DNA of 64,000 nucleotides. Origin: Xanthostigma xanthostigma (taxonomy: Eukaryota; Arthropoda; Insecta; Raphidioptera; Raphidiidae). The stretch is from contig OY754464.1 of the NCBI GenBank assembly GCA_963575645.1, positions 66,314,948 to 66,378,947 of the forward strand, read 5' to 3'. The position numbers and the translations under genes were made by a program. Position 1 is the first letter of the stretch, and the number at the start of each line of letters is the position of its first letter. Below, piece after piece: positions 1 to 10,562 of this stretch. The notes below the pieces were generated by a model. It was not told the DNA's origin. It saw nothing but the letters and a program-made list of their open reading frames with translations, and did no database searches.

Positions 1-392
1 AACTGGTCTTTAAAACACTTGCTCTATTTCAAAGGTTCACTCCGGCTGCGCCGTCGCGCTCGAAAAAAAAATAGCGTAAAGTATTCGTGGATAACTGGTC
101 TTTAAAACACTTGCTCTATTTCAAAGGTTCACTCCGGCTGCGCCGTCGCGCTCGAAAAAAAAAATAGCGTAAAGTATTCATGGATAACTGGTCTTTAAAA
201 CACTTGCTCTATTTCAAAGGTTCACTCCGGCTGCGCCGTCGCGCTCGAAAAAAAAATAGCGTAAAGTATTCATGGATAACTGGTCTTTAAAACACTTGCT
301 CTATTTCGAGGGTTCACTCCGGCTGCGCCGTCGTGCTCGAAAAAAAATAGCGTAAAGTATTCGTGGATAACTGGTCTTTAAAACACTTGCCG
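1..392. repeat. Minisatellite, about 92-bp unit, just over 4 copies
   Basis: Copies begin at 1, 93, 186, 278 and 369, so the period is 91-93 bp. Each full unit has a GC-rich core (ACTCCGGCTGCGCCGTCG) in otherwise AT-rich sequence, followed by an A-run of variable length. Copies are nearly identical, which points to recent amplification. The array starts at the window edge, so its true length is unknown. The same core, reverse-complemented, recurs twice in the Helitron at 27657-28244, suggesting the array grew out of a Helitron of that family. It lies downstream of the last visible THADA exon, probably in an intron of that gene. Confidence 0.95.
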
Positions 393-663
393 GTACTTGT
401 AAAACTGATTCGCTGTCATCTTAATCTATGATATTGCATCTTTCGCTTCAAATTTAGGTTAATAATTTATTTAATAAAATTACTCACCTATAATAATAAT
501 TGTTTTTAACTTTCTTTCAAATACGTATTTATTTTAAGTCTCACTTGGATAGTAATTAAAGATTAACTGTCATAATATTTTGAAAACAATTGTTTCATTG
601 TTTGTATAAAATTCCAAAACCTACTTATTTGAGTATTTTCATACGTCAAAAAATTGATTTGTA

Positions 664-1530
664 AAAATGGCACTTTCGTTGTAATTTTATAACTCAAGAA
701 CGGGCTCACCTATCCAAACCAAATTTTTAGGCTTTGTTCGGACTATTTAGTAGATGGTTTATGTGAAGTTTTCACAAAATCGGTCGAGCGGTTCTTCATT
801 TATCACATTTTTTATATATCTTGGTATTGATTTTTATAGATATTTGTTACAAAAAATGTGATAAATGAAGCACCGCTCGACCGATTTTGTGCAAACTTCA
901 CATAAACCATCTACTAAATAGTCCGAACAAAGCCTAAAAATTTGGTTTGGATAGGTGAACCCGTTCTTGAGTTATAAAATTACAACGAAAAGTGGCATCT
1001 ATATCTATAAAAATCAAAATGCCACTTTTCGTTGTAATTTTATAACTCAAGAACGGGCTCACCTATCCAAACCAAATTTTTAGGCTTTGTTCGGACTATT
1101 TAGTAGATGGTTTATGTGAAGTTTGCACAATATCAATTGAGCGGTTCTTCATTTATCACATTTTTTGTAAGAAATATCTATAAAAATCAATGCTACTTTT
1201 CGTTGTAATTTTATAACTCAAGAACGGGCCCACCTATCCAAACCAAATTTTTAGGCTTTGTTCGGACTAATTAGTAGATGGTTTATGTGAAGTTTGTACA
1301 AAATCGGTCGAGCGGTTCTTCATTTATCACGTTTTTTATATATCTTGGCATTGATTTTTATAGATATTTGTTACAAAAAATGAGATAAATGAAGAACCGC
1401 TCGACCGATTTTGTGCAAACTTCACATAAACCATCTACTAAATAGTCCGAACAAAGCCTCAAAATTTGGTTTGGATAGGTGAGCCCGTTCTTGAGTTATA
1501 AAAATACAACGAAAAGTGGCATTGATTTTT
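664..1530. repeat. Palindromic satellite: about 165-bp unit in mixed orientation
   Basis: A unit of about 165 bp (starting near GCCACTTTTCGTTG and ending near the ATATATCTTGGCATTGA stretch) occurs five times in the order forward, reverse, forward, forward, reverse. Neighbouring opposite copies form near-perfect hairpins. The right end of the last unit is interrupted by the inverted-repeat element at 1534-2307, and the unit sequence resumes just after it. No coding sequence is seen. Confidence 0.85.
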
Positions 1531-1533
1531 ATA

Positions 1534-2307
1534 TACCGGGTGAGTTAAAAGTCCCGGAACGGTTGAATATCTCGCATACTACGCAACATGTCAAAAAAAA
1601 AAAAATACGTGTCAAATATTTTTCGCAAAACTATTTTTTGATACCACACATGACTCCCCACCCCCCACCCAGTTGGTGGGGGGAGGGGCAACTTTAAAAT
1701 TTTAAATAGGAACCCCTATTTTTTATTTCAGATTCGGATTCTACGGGAAAAATTACATCAATTTTACTTCGATCGTTTTTTTCGATTCGCGACCGATGTC
1801 GCGGTAATCGCGAAAAACTTAAAAAAATCAATCCAATTTCGCAATAATGGATGACATTCCATTCACAATTTCGAAGTTTCCCCTCCCTCCACACACTGGT
1901 TGGGGGGTGGGGGGTCATGTGTGGTATCAAAAAAAGTTTTGCGAAAAATATTTGATACGTATTTTTTTGTTTTTCGATTTTATGCGTAATATGCAAAATA
2001 TCTTTTTCCGGAAATTATTGATTTTTTAAGTTTTTCGCGATTACCGCGACATCGGTCGCGAATCGAAAAAAAGTAAAATTGATGTAATTTTTCCCGTAGA
2101 ATCCAAATCTGCAATAAAAAATAGGGGTTCCTATTTAAAATTTTAAAGTTGCCCCTCCCCCCACCAACTGGGTGGGGGGTGGGGAGTCATGTGTGGTATC
2201 AAAAAATAGTTTTGCGAAAAATATTTGACACGTATTTTTTTTTTTTTTGATATGATGCGTAGTATGCGAGATATTCAACCGTTCCGGGACTTTTAACTCA
2301 CCTGGTA
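1534..2307. mobile_element. Inverted-repeat (MITE-like) DNA element
   Basis: Left end TACCGGGTGAGTTAAAAGTC and right end GACTTTTAACTCACCTGGTA are inverted copies, and similarity runs inward about 290 bp on each side (about 1534-1825 and 2030-2307) around a partly related centre. TATA flanks it on both sides (1530-1533 and 2308-2311), and the interrupted satellite unit reads across the empty site, so this is a genuine insertion. Alternatively the duplication is TA and the element two bases longer at each end. No transposase is visible; superfamily not assigned. Confidence 0.8.
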
Positions 2308-2385
2308 TATAGATATTGGTTATTCAATTATGTTATTAGATGGATCCATTTAAAATTCTACTTTGTGATTTCGAAAGATGTTTAC

Positions 2386-5300
2386 CTTTTTCCAGCCTGG
2401 TATTCCGTCTATGATTTCCGTACACAGGAACAAGATAATTGCAAAATTGTTCTTAGTTTCAACTGCAATTTTCGAATTGCCAATAATCGGCTCGATGTTT
2501 TCTTTGATCAACGCGATATTTTTATTATCATAAAAGCATGTAAAATGTTGCAAAATTGATAAAATTACACGGCTTACTGAGTGTAAAGTTGTCAAAAGTT
2601 CTTGTTTTGAGATAAGAGATCTGGACGCACTAAAACAAAAAGTAGAAGCGTTTAAATAACAGAAAATAGAAATATGTAGTCGGGCGCATCTATAATTAAT
2701 TTGTAAAAAAGATGAACTTTTAAAAGCTGGAACGGATTCAGACAAAATATGAGGTATCGTCACAATAGTCTTGATCTTTCGGGTTTCCTACGATATATGT
2801 CGTCTCGAATTCTCCAATATGGCGGCCAGTCAACCGTAAATTTTTTTAAAATAATCCTAGTGAGATGGGTATCAAATTAAAGGGATTGATAAGTAAATCT
2901 CAAAAGTATATAAACATAAATACATACAAGCTTCTATAAAATGTTGTTCAAAGAGCGTAAAATAAAAAAAATATTGAACGATGAATTAGTATTGATATGA
3001 TACTAAAACTAACATCTTTTAAATCAGTGATTCCCAAAGTGGTCTATATCGACCCCCAGGGGTCGACGACAACTTGCAACGGGTCCATGTCAGCGGGAAA
3101 AAAATTGGGGGTCCATGAAATGAAAATGGGGGTCAACGATAGTGAATCTCCTAACAAAGAAAGAAACAAACTGGACATCATTAACCGAAGAGATTTAAGA
3201 TTAAATCTAACTAAACTGATGCCAAATGTTGAAAATTTATTATTAAAGCATCAGGTAACAGGTTCATCCCTCACACTAAAAGCATTTATTTTTTGCTTAG
3301 TTATTTTACGGAACAGAAAGTTAATTTTAATTTGATTCGTTTAATTTGAATCTAATTAATAAATGTATAAAACTAAACATTTCACACTACATTTCACTAC
3401 CGTTATAAATTTAAATCGTTCAAAGTGTGTAGAACTATACCGGTTGTCAAAAATACATTTGAATTTAATGAATTTGCAAAAAATCAATATCAGATAAATA
3501 GGGGGTCTACCCAAAACCGAAAAACATGGCAAGGGGTCTATGAGACAAAAAAGTTTGGGAACCTCTGTTTTAAATCGATAACTTTTTATAATGAATGCTT
3601 GTCTTGTACTTTTGTGTAGACATAACTATTCTGATTTTCTCTTTTTTTAACATTTATTTTATTTACGGCAGTACTTACTTAATTGACGGTAATAATGACT
3701 GTATTGATTTGATAAGGAAAGGTAAAACTTTTTCCATGCAACCATCCAACGCCTTTACACCGTGCACAGAATTTTCAAAACAAGCACTTAAGGCTCCGAC
3801 AGCTCTGTTAATATTTTCAATTTCTGAAATGTCTGGCACCGTAATTAAATATGTAAGTCGATTTGATATAATATCAATAATTATTAGATTTTTATCGGGT
3901 TCGTTATCTTTTGTGTAAGACTTGAGAACTCTCATTATAGATTTCCGTTTGCCATTTTTTGGGCTTACAAGCAAATAAACGTCAATCAAAACTTCCAAAA
4001 TACGCAATCGATCATTACGGTACCGAGTTTGTTTCAGAAAAAGTGTTATCTGGAAACAAATATATCCAAATAAATAAATACACAGGATGTGATTGTGACG
4101 ACTTAGGGCGATGACACACACAGCGGTTTTCGCTGAGACGGCCGCCAACTCGGCCAAATTTAGTATACTGACATACACAGCGGTTGAGAGTCGGCAGTCG
4201 TATCAAAACAGTTGCAATTATGAATATAGAATATCAACATGTAATAATATTGTACCTACTTTATCGTCGATGGAAGAAAAGAAAAACAAAAAATCCGAAG
4301 ATATGGGTACATCCCATTGTGGAATATGTCCGTGATTTCCTCCCAGCACTTTTCCTTTTTAATCTATCATTGTAGTCGGACTGTTTCATACCCCATAAAG
4401 CTGGTCGAGTTTCTATTTCTCTCAATAATTCTTCCACATCAATTTTAGCATCCATTATTAAAGAAAATCAAAGGAATCAAAAAACCTTAACCTCATGAAC
4501 CGCCCGCAAAACCGCTGTGTCTGACTTGTCGCATATAATACACCTATCCCCCGATTTACACGGTAGATACGTTCCTGAGAAAAACGTGTAAATCGAAAAT
4601 TAAAAATTTTCAAGTCAAAACCGTGTAAATCGAAAAGCTTGCAGAAAATGCATAATTTTGCTATTTAACAGTTGTGATTTTTTTCAATATTTTTAGGTGT
4701 ACACAGAAATAAAAATAAAATGCATTGACAGGTTAAAATATGTAATATATTACGGAAACACTTTAATTTTATGCGAAGAAATACAGACACAGTGTGCGTG
4801 TGCAGCAAGTCAGCACATAAGCTCGGGATTCCCCGTGAGATGTGTACACAGCGCACGTGTTCAATCACGGTAGCATTTAGTAGAGTGCGATAAAAACAAA
4901 AAAAAACTTATTTGGAAAACCGTGTAAAAGCGAAAACGTGTAAAACAAGTACCGTGTAAATCGGGGGATGGGTGTATAATGAAAAGTAGCACCGCCTGAG
5001 CCATAAAACAGCTAGCGGTGCATACATCAGGCGGACGTGCCGACACGGCTAAAAAACAGCGAGGCTCGATTGCCGCTGTGTGTGTTTCATCCATTTAAAA
5101 TATTAGATTACACAGGCCGAGACGGCTACCGAGTCGGCGGCCGTCTCGGCGGAAACCGCTGTGTGTGTCATCGCTCTTAAGGCCTATTCACGTCACGTCG
5201 AAAGAACAGTAGATCCTCCACCCACAAATCACTTCATCATATTGATTCTCCCTTCCCTCGCCTTACACTGCACCTACATTGGATCCATATTTCTCTCGAT

Positions 5301-5918
5301 TTGTCAGCCGACATAAGAAGAAAAGCAAATACAAGCCGCCAAGTTTACCCACTGTGACATCATCCTAGCAGTGTACACACAAGTGTAAATAAGGCTCGGG
5401 ATTGTTTACACGAGGATCGTTCAGTGTTTACTCACATAAATTGTGTGTCGTCCGTGTTTACTACAAGTCTGACGTCACACTCCAAAGCATCATGGCGGGC
5501 AGTTTTTTGATTTGTCAAAAAATTGGAATAATAAATCAAGTCGTATTTTTGTGAATACAAGCCGATTATTTTTTATTTAATAAATTACTATTTTCACGTA
5601 ATTTAATAATTTATTTTTTATAGTGTCAAATACGCTATTTTTTATGTTCCCTTCATAGGAATTTAAACGACTACGATGTGTTAAATTATTACCTGGTTTA
5701 TATTTACAGTTTGTCCTTCTACTATGATTGGATCAAATACCAACTGCCTCAAATGATTTATGCAACTGGCTAACTCGTCGTCTGAAAAAAAAAATAATCA
5801 TTTTAGTATTTGTAGTACTTTACGTGGACATAAATAATTTCAATTTACCCGAGTCTAGCAGCGGCGGAGGTACGCCCAATTCAATTGTTCTTAGAGCACC
5901 GCCGTCGTTTGTTTCCAT
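2386..5918 (-). CDS. THADA-like protein, first four coding exons (3' part beyond left edge)
   Basis: The model is exon 1 5918-5849, exon 2 5781-5693, exon 3 4049-3679 and exon 4 2629-2386, all with GT-AG junctions and phases that close, giving 258 residues from METNDGG onward. The protein is all-helical in character. Several stretches match my memory of the N-terminal part of vertebrate THADA in order: a segment around ACFENSVHGVKALDGCMEKV, then HSVSRVILSILQHF, then NNFAIILFLCTEI (human has a comparable GLAIILFIKTM). THADA is a large HEAT/ARM-repeat protein; the yeast relative Trm732 partners the tRNA 2'-O-methyltransferase Trm7, and fly THADA has been linked to calcium and energy balance. 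The gene continues left of position 1, because exon 4 ends in a donor (AAAAAG|GTAAAC). Intron 2 carries the Harbinger element and intron 3 a hAT MITE. The exon chain is well supported; the family call is from remembered similarity. Confidence 0.72.
3025..3567. mobile_element. hAT-type non-autonomous element, 8-bp TSD
   Basis: The ends are CAGTGATTCCCAAAG and TTTGGGAACCTCTG, typical imperfect hAT terminal repeats, flanked by a perfect 8-bp duplication TTTTAAAT at 3017-3024 and 3568-3575. The element is 543 bp and sits in THADA intron 3. An open stretch of about 110 codons inside is not recognisably transposase. A reversed, truncated relative lies at 61858-62190, sharing the GTTCCCAAAC-like end and the following region. 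Confidence 0.92.
4256..4455 (-). pseudogene. MADF-domain protein fragment inside the Harbinger element
   Basis: From ATG 4455 the frame reads MDAKIDVEELLREIETRPALW and then QSDYNDRLKRKS, the classical start of a MADF (Myb/SANT-like) domain: acidic helix, LW, a tyrosine seven residues later, basic helix. At about 4340 the frame is lost. The neighbouring frame continues with CWEEITDIFHNG, the expected second-helix motif, and stops at 4256, so one indel broke the gene. MADF/Myb-like DNA-binding proteins are the known second gene of Harbinger transposons, which fits the enclosing element. It was probably never a host gene at this site. Confidence 0.78.
4540..4975. mobile_element. MITE nested in the Harbinger element
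   Basis: Terminal inverted repeats ACACCTATCCCCCGATTTAC and, inverted, ACACCCATCCCCCGATTTAC are flanked by ATAAT (4535-4539 and 4976-4980), a plausible 5-bp duplication. Several internal copies of the phrase CCGTGTAAATCG occur near both ends. No coding capacity is visible. Superfamily not assigned. Confidence 0.8.
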
Positions 5919-6815
5919 TTTTTTTCCTGTATCACCCTTTAAAAGAACATAACCTGAAGTTCAATGTTAAAAAAAAATTTTTTATAAAGCAAAAATGAAC
6001 CCAAATGTATTAGAACTTAGCAATAAGCTAAAAAATACTTTTTTTTTAACTAAAAACGTACCTTTCGTATATTTTTTTGTGATAAAAAAGGTTATCTGTT
6101 TAAAAAAATGTTTAATAAAAATGTGCAATATTATTTTTTTTAATTTTGAACACACATTTCATTTAAAAATAATGAATTAAAAGTTTCATGAAATAACTCT
6201 AGCGATAATATTTCTGAAAAATGCATGATCTAACAAGGGTTATACCAGAACGGAATGTCACAAAAATTAAATGACAGCTGAGCACCATGCGGCATGCTCT
6301 GCGTTATGGAGATACCATATTCAATATTGCATGTACAAATCTGGCATAGAAATGCATTAAAGGCCGATTTTGATATCTTTTAAATGTTATAAATAGTCTT
6401 GAAAGAAAATTAAATTAAAAATTTTAAAAACCCCCAACGAATAAAAATAAATCTTTAAAAAGCAAGAGATAGCTGTTAATTTGTACTATTTGGTTCCAAG
6501 CAATGACTTTATTCATTATGGTATTTTCGTTATTTTATAGAGATCCCTGACGCATTTATGAATTAAATATTGCATCTAAACGAAGAAGTAGCCATTGCAA
6601 TTGCATTAGGCCAGAGAAATTCATTGTCTTATAGTTTTTAAATGTTTGCTTTTTGCACAGGGGTTTTTAAATTCTTAATTTAATTTTTATTTTATACTTT
6701 TTAAATCAAAATTGAATTTTCAGCTTGACCTCGAAGTTTCTAGCTGTAATAGTGGCCCAGAGTTCTATACAAATTAATATTAAAATCTTTGATTAACGTC
6801 TGAATAGAACTCTTC
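5919..6815. other. Intergenic space upstream of THADA
   Basis: This begins with the THADA 5' flank. The sequence is AT-rich with many homopolymer runs. I see no conserved exon, RNA gene or bounded element here. Short open frames, for example near 5995-6180, are low-complexity. Confidence 0.5.
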
Positions 6816-7220
6816 AAATAAATAAAATTGTCGACCAATTTTTCTCAGACCATATATTGACAAAAAATAATAAAAATACAAATCAATATAACACAAGATG
6901 ACGTTTCGATCCGGATTTGGATCTTCTTCAGAAATATCTAAAAAATATAAAAATTAATTAGTATTAAGTTATTCATTATCTAATAGAATTCACGAAAGAT
7001 TGAAAGTTTGAATTCAAAAAAAATTTTTGAATTATTCAAACTTTCGTGAATTCGATTAGATAATAAATAACTTACTAATTAATTTTTATATTTTTTAGAT
7101 ATTTCTGAAGAAGATCCAAATCCAGATCGAAACGCCATCTTGTGTTATATTGATTTGTATTTTTATTATTTTTTGTCAATATATGGTCTGAGAAAAATTG
7201 GTCGACGATTTTATTTATTT
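6816..7220. mobile_element. 405-bp palindrome, Penelope-like pLTR pair with hammerhead-like core
   Basis: The left half (AAATAAATAAAATTGTCGAC onward) is repeated in inverse at the right (ending GTCGACGATTTTATTTATTT); the axis is near 7018. Each arm contains a CTGAAGA...GATC...GATCGAAACG block (minus strand about 6900-6931, plus strand about 7105-7134). That layout resembles the CUGANGA-stem-GAAAC core seen in Penelope-like element ends. It is probably two tail-to-tail ends of such an element; no reverse transcriptase is present. Confidence 0.6.
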
Positions 7221-10200
7221 GTCAAATTATTATTATCTGAAGATCTTGGAAACGACTAAACCAATGATTGAGGACATCTCGCAAATACCAGCTTTCGTCT
7301 TCCGAATAAAAAAACTCGCATTGAAATTGGATCATCCCTTGAAGCCCTGATGACACAGACAGACAAACAAAGGCATCGAACTAACACACCTCTTTTTGGA
7401 CTAGGCGAGGGTTAAAAAACTGCAGAGTGCAGACACATTGGGTTTAAAACTGTTGCATTTTTATTATTAACACGGAACTCCTTTATTAATGTTGCTGAAT
7501 GTCTATAATCTGCAAGATCTATCCATCTTTTATAACAATCACTGTTACTGCGAGAAACAACTATTTTACGTATCACGTATTATCTACAAACGAAATCTTA
7601 TGATACTTTGAAATTCATTGGAACTGATTTTCATTACATAAGTATTATAATACAATTTTTTCTACCGACTCATAATTTGTTCACCTGACATTTTTTTTAA
7701 ATGTGTACCTACATCTAACTTATAAGCAATTTTTAAAACAAATCATTGTATGTTTTATAAATATTTATTTTGCAGTCAAATATTACAATTTTGTGACAAC
7801 ATAGTTAACAAAAGTTTTTTCATCGTAACATTCTTTCATTAAAAAAAAAATGGCATTACATTAGTTCATTACATTGTTGGTTAATCCGGAAACTAAACTG
7901 TCATCGTGAGCTTTTGCAAAGACCTGAAACTGCTTTCATGTCTTTTCATCACAGATAGTGATTGTATTTATTGCGCTTGATTGTATTTATTGCGCTAACA
8001 GAATCTGGTTCAGATGCACTTTCTATACTGTGAAAATATTAAACGTCAAACGTTTCGTGTTTATATCCCAATGATATTAACATTTGATTGTTGAGTACAT
8101 TGAAATCATCGACTAATTCCACTAGTGTGCAGATAAACCATACCGAACTATTAAAAAACTTAACCTCTTCGATGACAATTCAATTCCGACTACAGCAACT
8201 ATCAATTAATTTTTTATAATTAGGTATTATTTATAATATCACTGATACTAATGATTGTATAAAAATAAGTTACTAAAATTCGATAGAGGCAAGTTTTGCC
8301 GTTTGTTAGGCAGTATTCAATTGGGTTTGTTTAAAACGAATTATTTATTGCTATTATATTTATATCGATACATGAAATCAATAACAACTGCCATATTCAC
8401 CGATAACTATCGCTATATAATTTACAAGCTACTGAACGACATAATAGTTCTTTCAGATAAGCGGTATTTTTCGTCAATATTAGTAGGCAACCATTATTCT
8501 AGATTCAATTTAATATTCGTCTTCATAATTTCCACCATCTAGAGAAAAAAAGGTGTCTTCCTATGGAGCAAAGTCTTAAACAATCACATGCTCGTTTTTC
8601 CTCTTATTTTACAATTTAATGGTATTTCGGCGAAAAATTAATGTATATACTTATGTTTTGACATATTTTATCAAAACCTTGATTAAGTTATTTTTTTCCA
8701 TTTATCAATTTAACCCTTGAAATTAATTAATCGTAATTCAGATAGAAAATCGTACATGAAACCGAGCATTAATATACAAGAGTCAAGACTAGACTGTTTT
8801 CGATTGAACAAAATCGATTTTTCTAGGTTATGTAATGTTATGAGATACACATCACGAGGAAAACATTTTCTGTAATAAGTTGATTATGAAGTAACATAAA
8901 AACCGCACACAATTTGATAGCGATTGTTTCTGGTGAATATGTACAATTCAATGAGTGACTTCCGTCAGTAACAAGATACGACAGTAGAAAATGATATGTG
9001 TGTACTAAAAACAAGAAAATAAATAAATTTTGAGTAGTATTAATGAGATTTTTTATCTAACAAAACCTACAAGATCATCTTACAGTTCCTCGGTAATTTA
9101 AAAAATAAACTGCATCAACACAGCATTAAAATTCAACTCAAGTTATAAGTTCATACAAATTTAAATTTGAATTGTTATTGTTCAATTATTATGTTGTCCA
9201 TCACTGATTTGATTTGTGTTGATGTGGTTCAGGATTTAAATTAACGTGTGCAATTTCAACATTCTTACTATCCTAAACAGTTGAAAAACATCATGGTTCC
9301 ATAAAACAAAAAAGCACTGATTATTTCTATTAAGTATATGTGAAAAATTAATCTTATTTACTGTTTCAAAAAACGATTGAAGCAACTATGGCACCATGCT
9401 CATTTTCATTATGATTACATAATTAATAAATCAAAATGTTTCCTTTGTGTATAGATTTTCATCTTTCTACTGTGTTTAAAATTTAAATATACAATTAATT
9501 ATCATTATTAACAAAAAAAAGTTATAAAATTTAAAATTAAAACATTTACGAATAATCTGAAAACCATAAACACGCAACAGTGTCTCACAAAATAACATTT
9601 TTCTAAATCCAATTCAACTGCACAAAAAACACAACACTTGCTGAAAAGACTTGATTACCAATAACTATCAAAATATTTTCCCGTTTATAGCTGTCCATGA
9701 TGGTACACATTGTTGTCGTAGAATGAGCCTATATTTAATGTTATAAAAATTAGCAGATACACTGAGATTCATAAAATTTTGTAGAGCTTGTTTCAAAATA
9801 CATTTTCTTCGAATAACCTGTTAATTTTAATAAAGAATCAAAATGCACAAGTGAAACTCTCCACAAACAGTAAGTTTATTGAAAGACGGGTTGTATATTA
9901 GCTCAGTCATGTTGAAGAAATAAAAGGTTGAATCGTTTACCTACTGAAATTTAAAAAAAAAAACATTAGAAGTTACTGAGGCGATAATGACCTAAGTTGT
10001 CGAGCGTGTATAATCTACAATAGGGTCTGTTACGGATGTATGTCGTTATGTTTAGCGAGTCACGTGAGATAATCGTAATAGATCTTAAATCCTAATATCT
10101 CTCTCAAAAGCTATTATTGATTTCAATACGCATGCTACAATTCTCCCCTCAAGACCTATTTATTAGGTCTGTAGCCTGGCTTGATTGCGCGGTACCGTGT

Positions 10201-10562
10201 GGTACTGCGCACTGAAATATTAACTACCCCCACCCGGTTGTCTCCATAAAACCACCCAGTTGACATTATTTTTAAATTGAAAATTGAGACCCAAAAATTA
10301 TGAGAAACACCTGTAATCATAATTTGTGAATTAAGATGTTATTTTGGGAATTTGCTACACTACTTTTAGAAAAATGTTATGCAGTGCACTGTCATCTGAC
10401 GGTTAAGATATGAAATTATTTTCTTTAAAAAATGGATAGGAACAGTATTTCCAACAAAACTACTACCAGCAAAAGTTATTGTCTCTATATGCTGAGAATT
10501 ATGCAGGGTAGAAAAATATTTCATTTTAATAACTAATCTTAGGTATAACAAATATATAGGAT
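7221..10562. other. Intergenic region downstream of hippo
   Basis: About 3.3 kb lie between the hippo stop codon and the palindrome, and the right part is likely the hippo 3' UTR (several AATAAA on the minus strand, for example complement of TTTATT near 10157). The phrase GATTGTATTTATTGCGCT is tandemly duplicated near 7968-7996. Around 7340-7420 a piece containing GACACAGACAGACAAACAA resembles the 3' ends of common insect repeats. No convincing exon was seen. Confidence 0.5.

Larger units (their letters stand above)
4106..5176. mobile_element. PIF/Harbinger-type element with 3-bp TTA TSD
   Basis: The terminal repeats begin GGGCGATGACACACACAGCG on the left and, inverted on the right, GAGCGATGACACACACAGCG; the match continues about 45 bp through a GC-rich palindromic stretch (GAGACGGCCGCC). 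TTA flanks both sides (4103-4105 and 5177-5179), the usual Harbinger target duplication. The element sits in THADA intron 2, carries a frameshifted MADF coding remnant (4256-4455) and has a nested insertion at 4540-4975. No transposase is visible, so it is a deleted, non-autonomous copy. Confidence 0.88.

Noticed and set aside
1479..2029. Short open frames in the first 2 kb
   Set aside because: They fall in the palindromic satellite and inverted-repeat element and mirror each other on opposite strands.
2997..3335. 112-codon open frame on the plus strand
   Set aside because: It spans the left boundary of the hAT MITE (3025) and its duplication, so it is not a host gene.
8255..8542. 95-codon plus-strand frame
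   Set aside because: Composition is that of AT-rich noncoding DNA (Tyr/Leu/Ile-heavy) and there is no splice or homology support.
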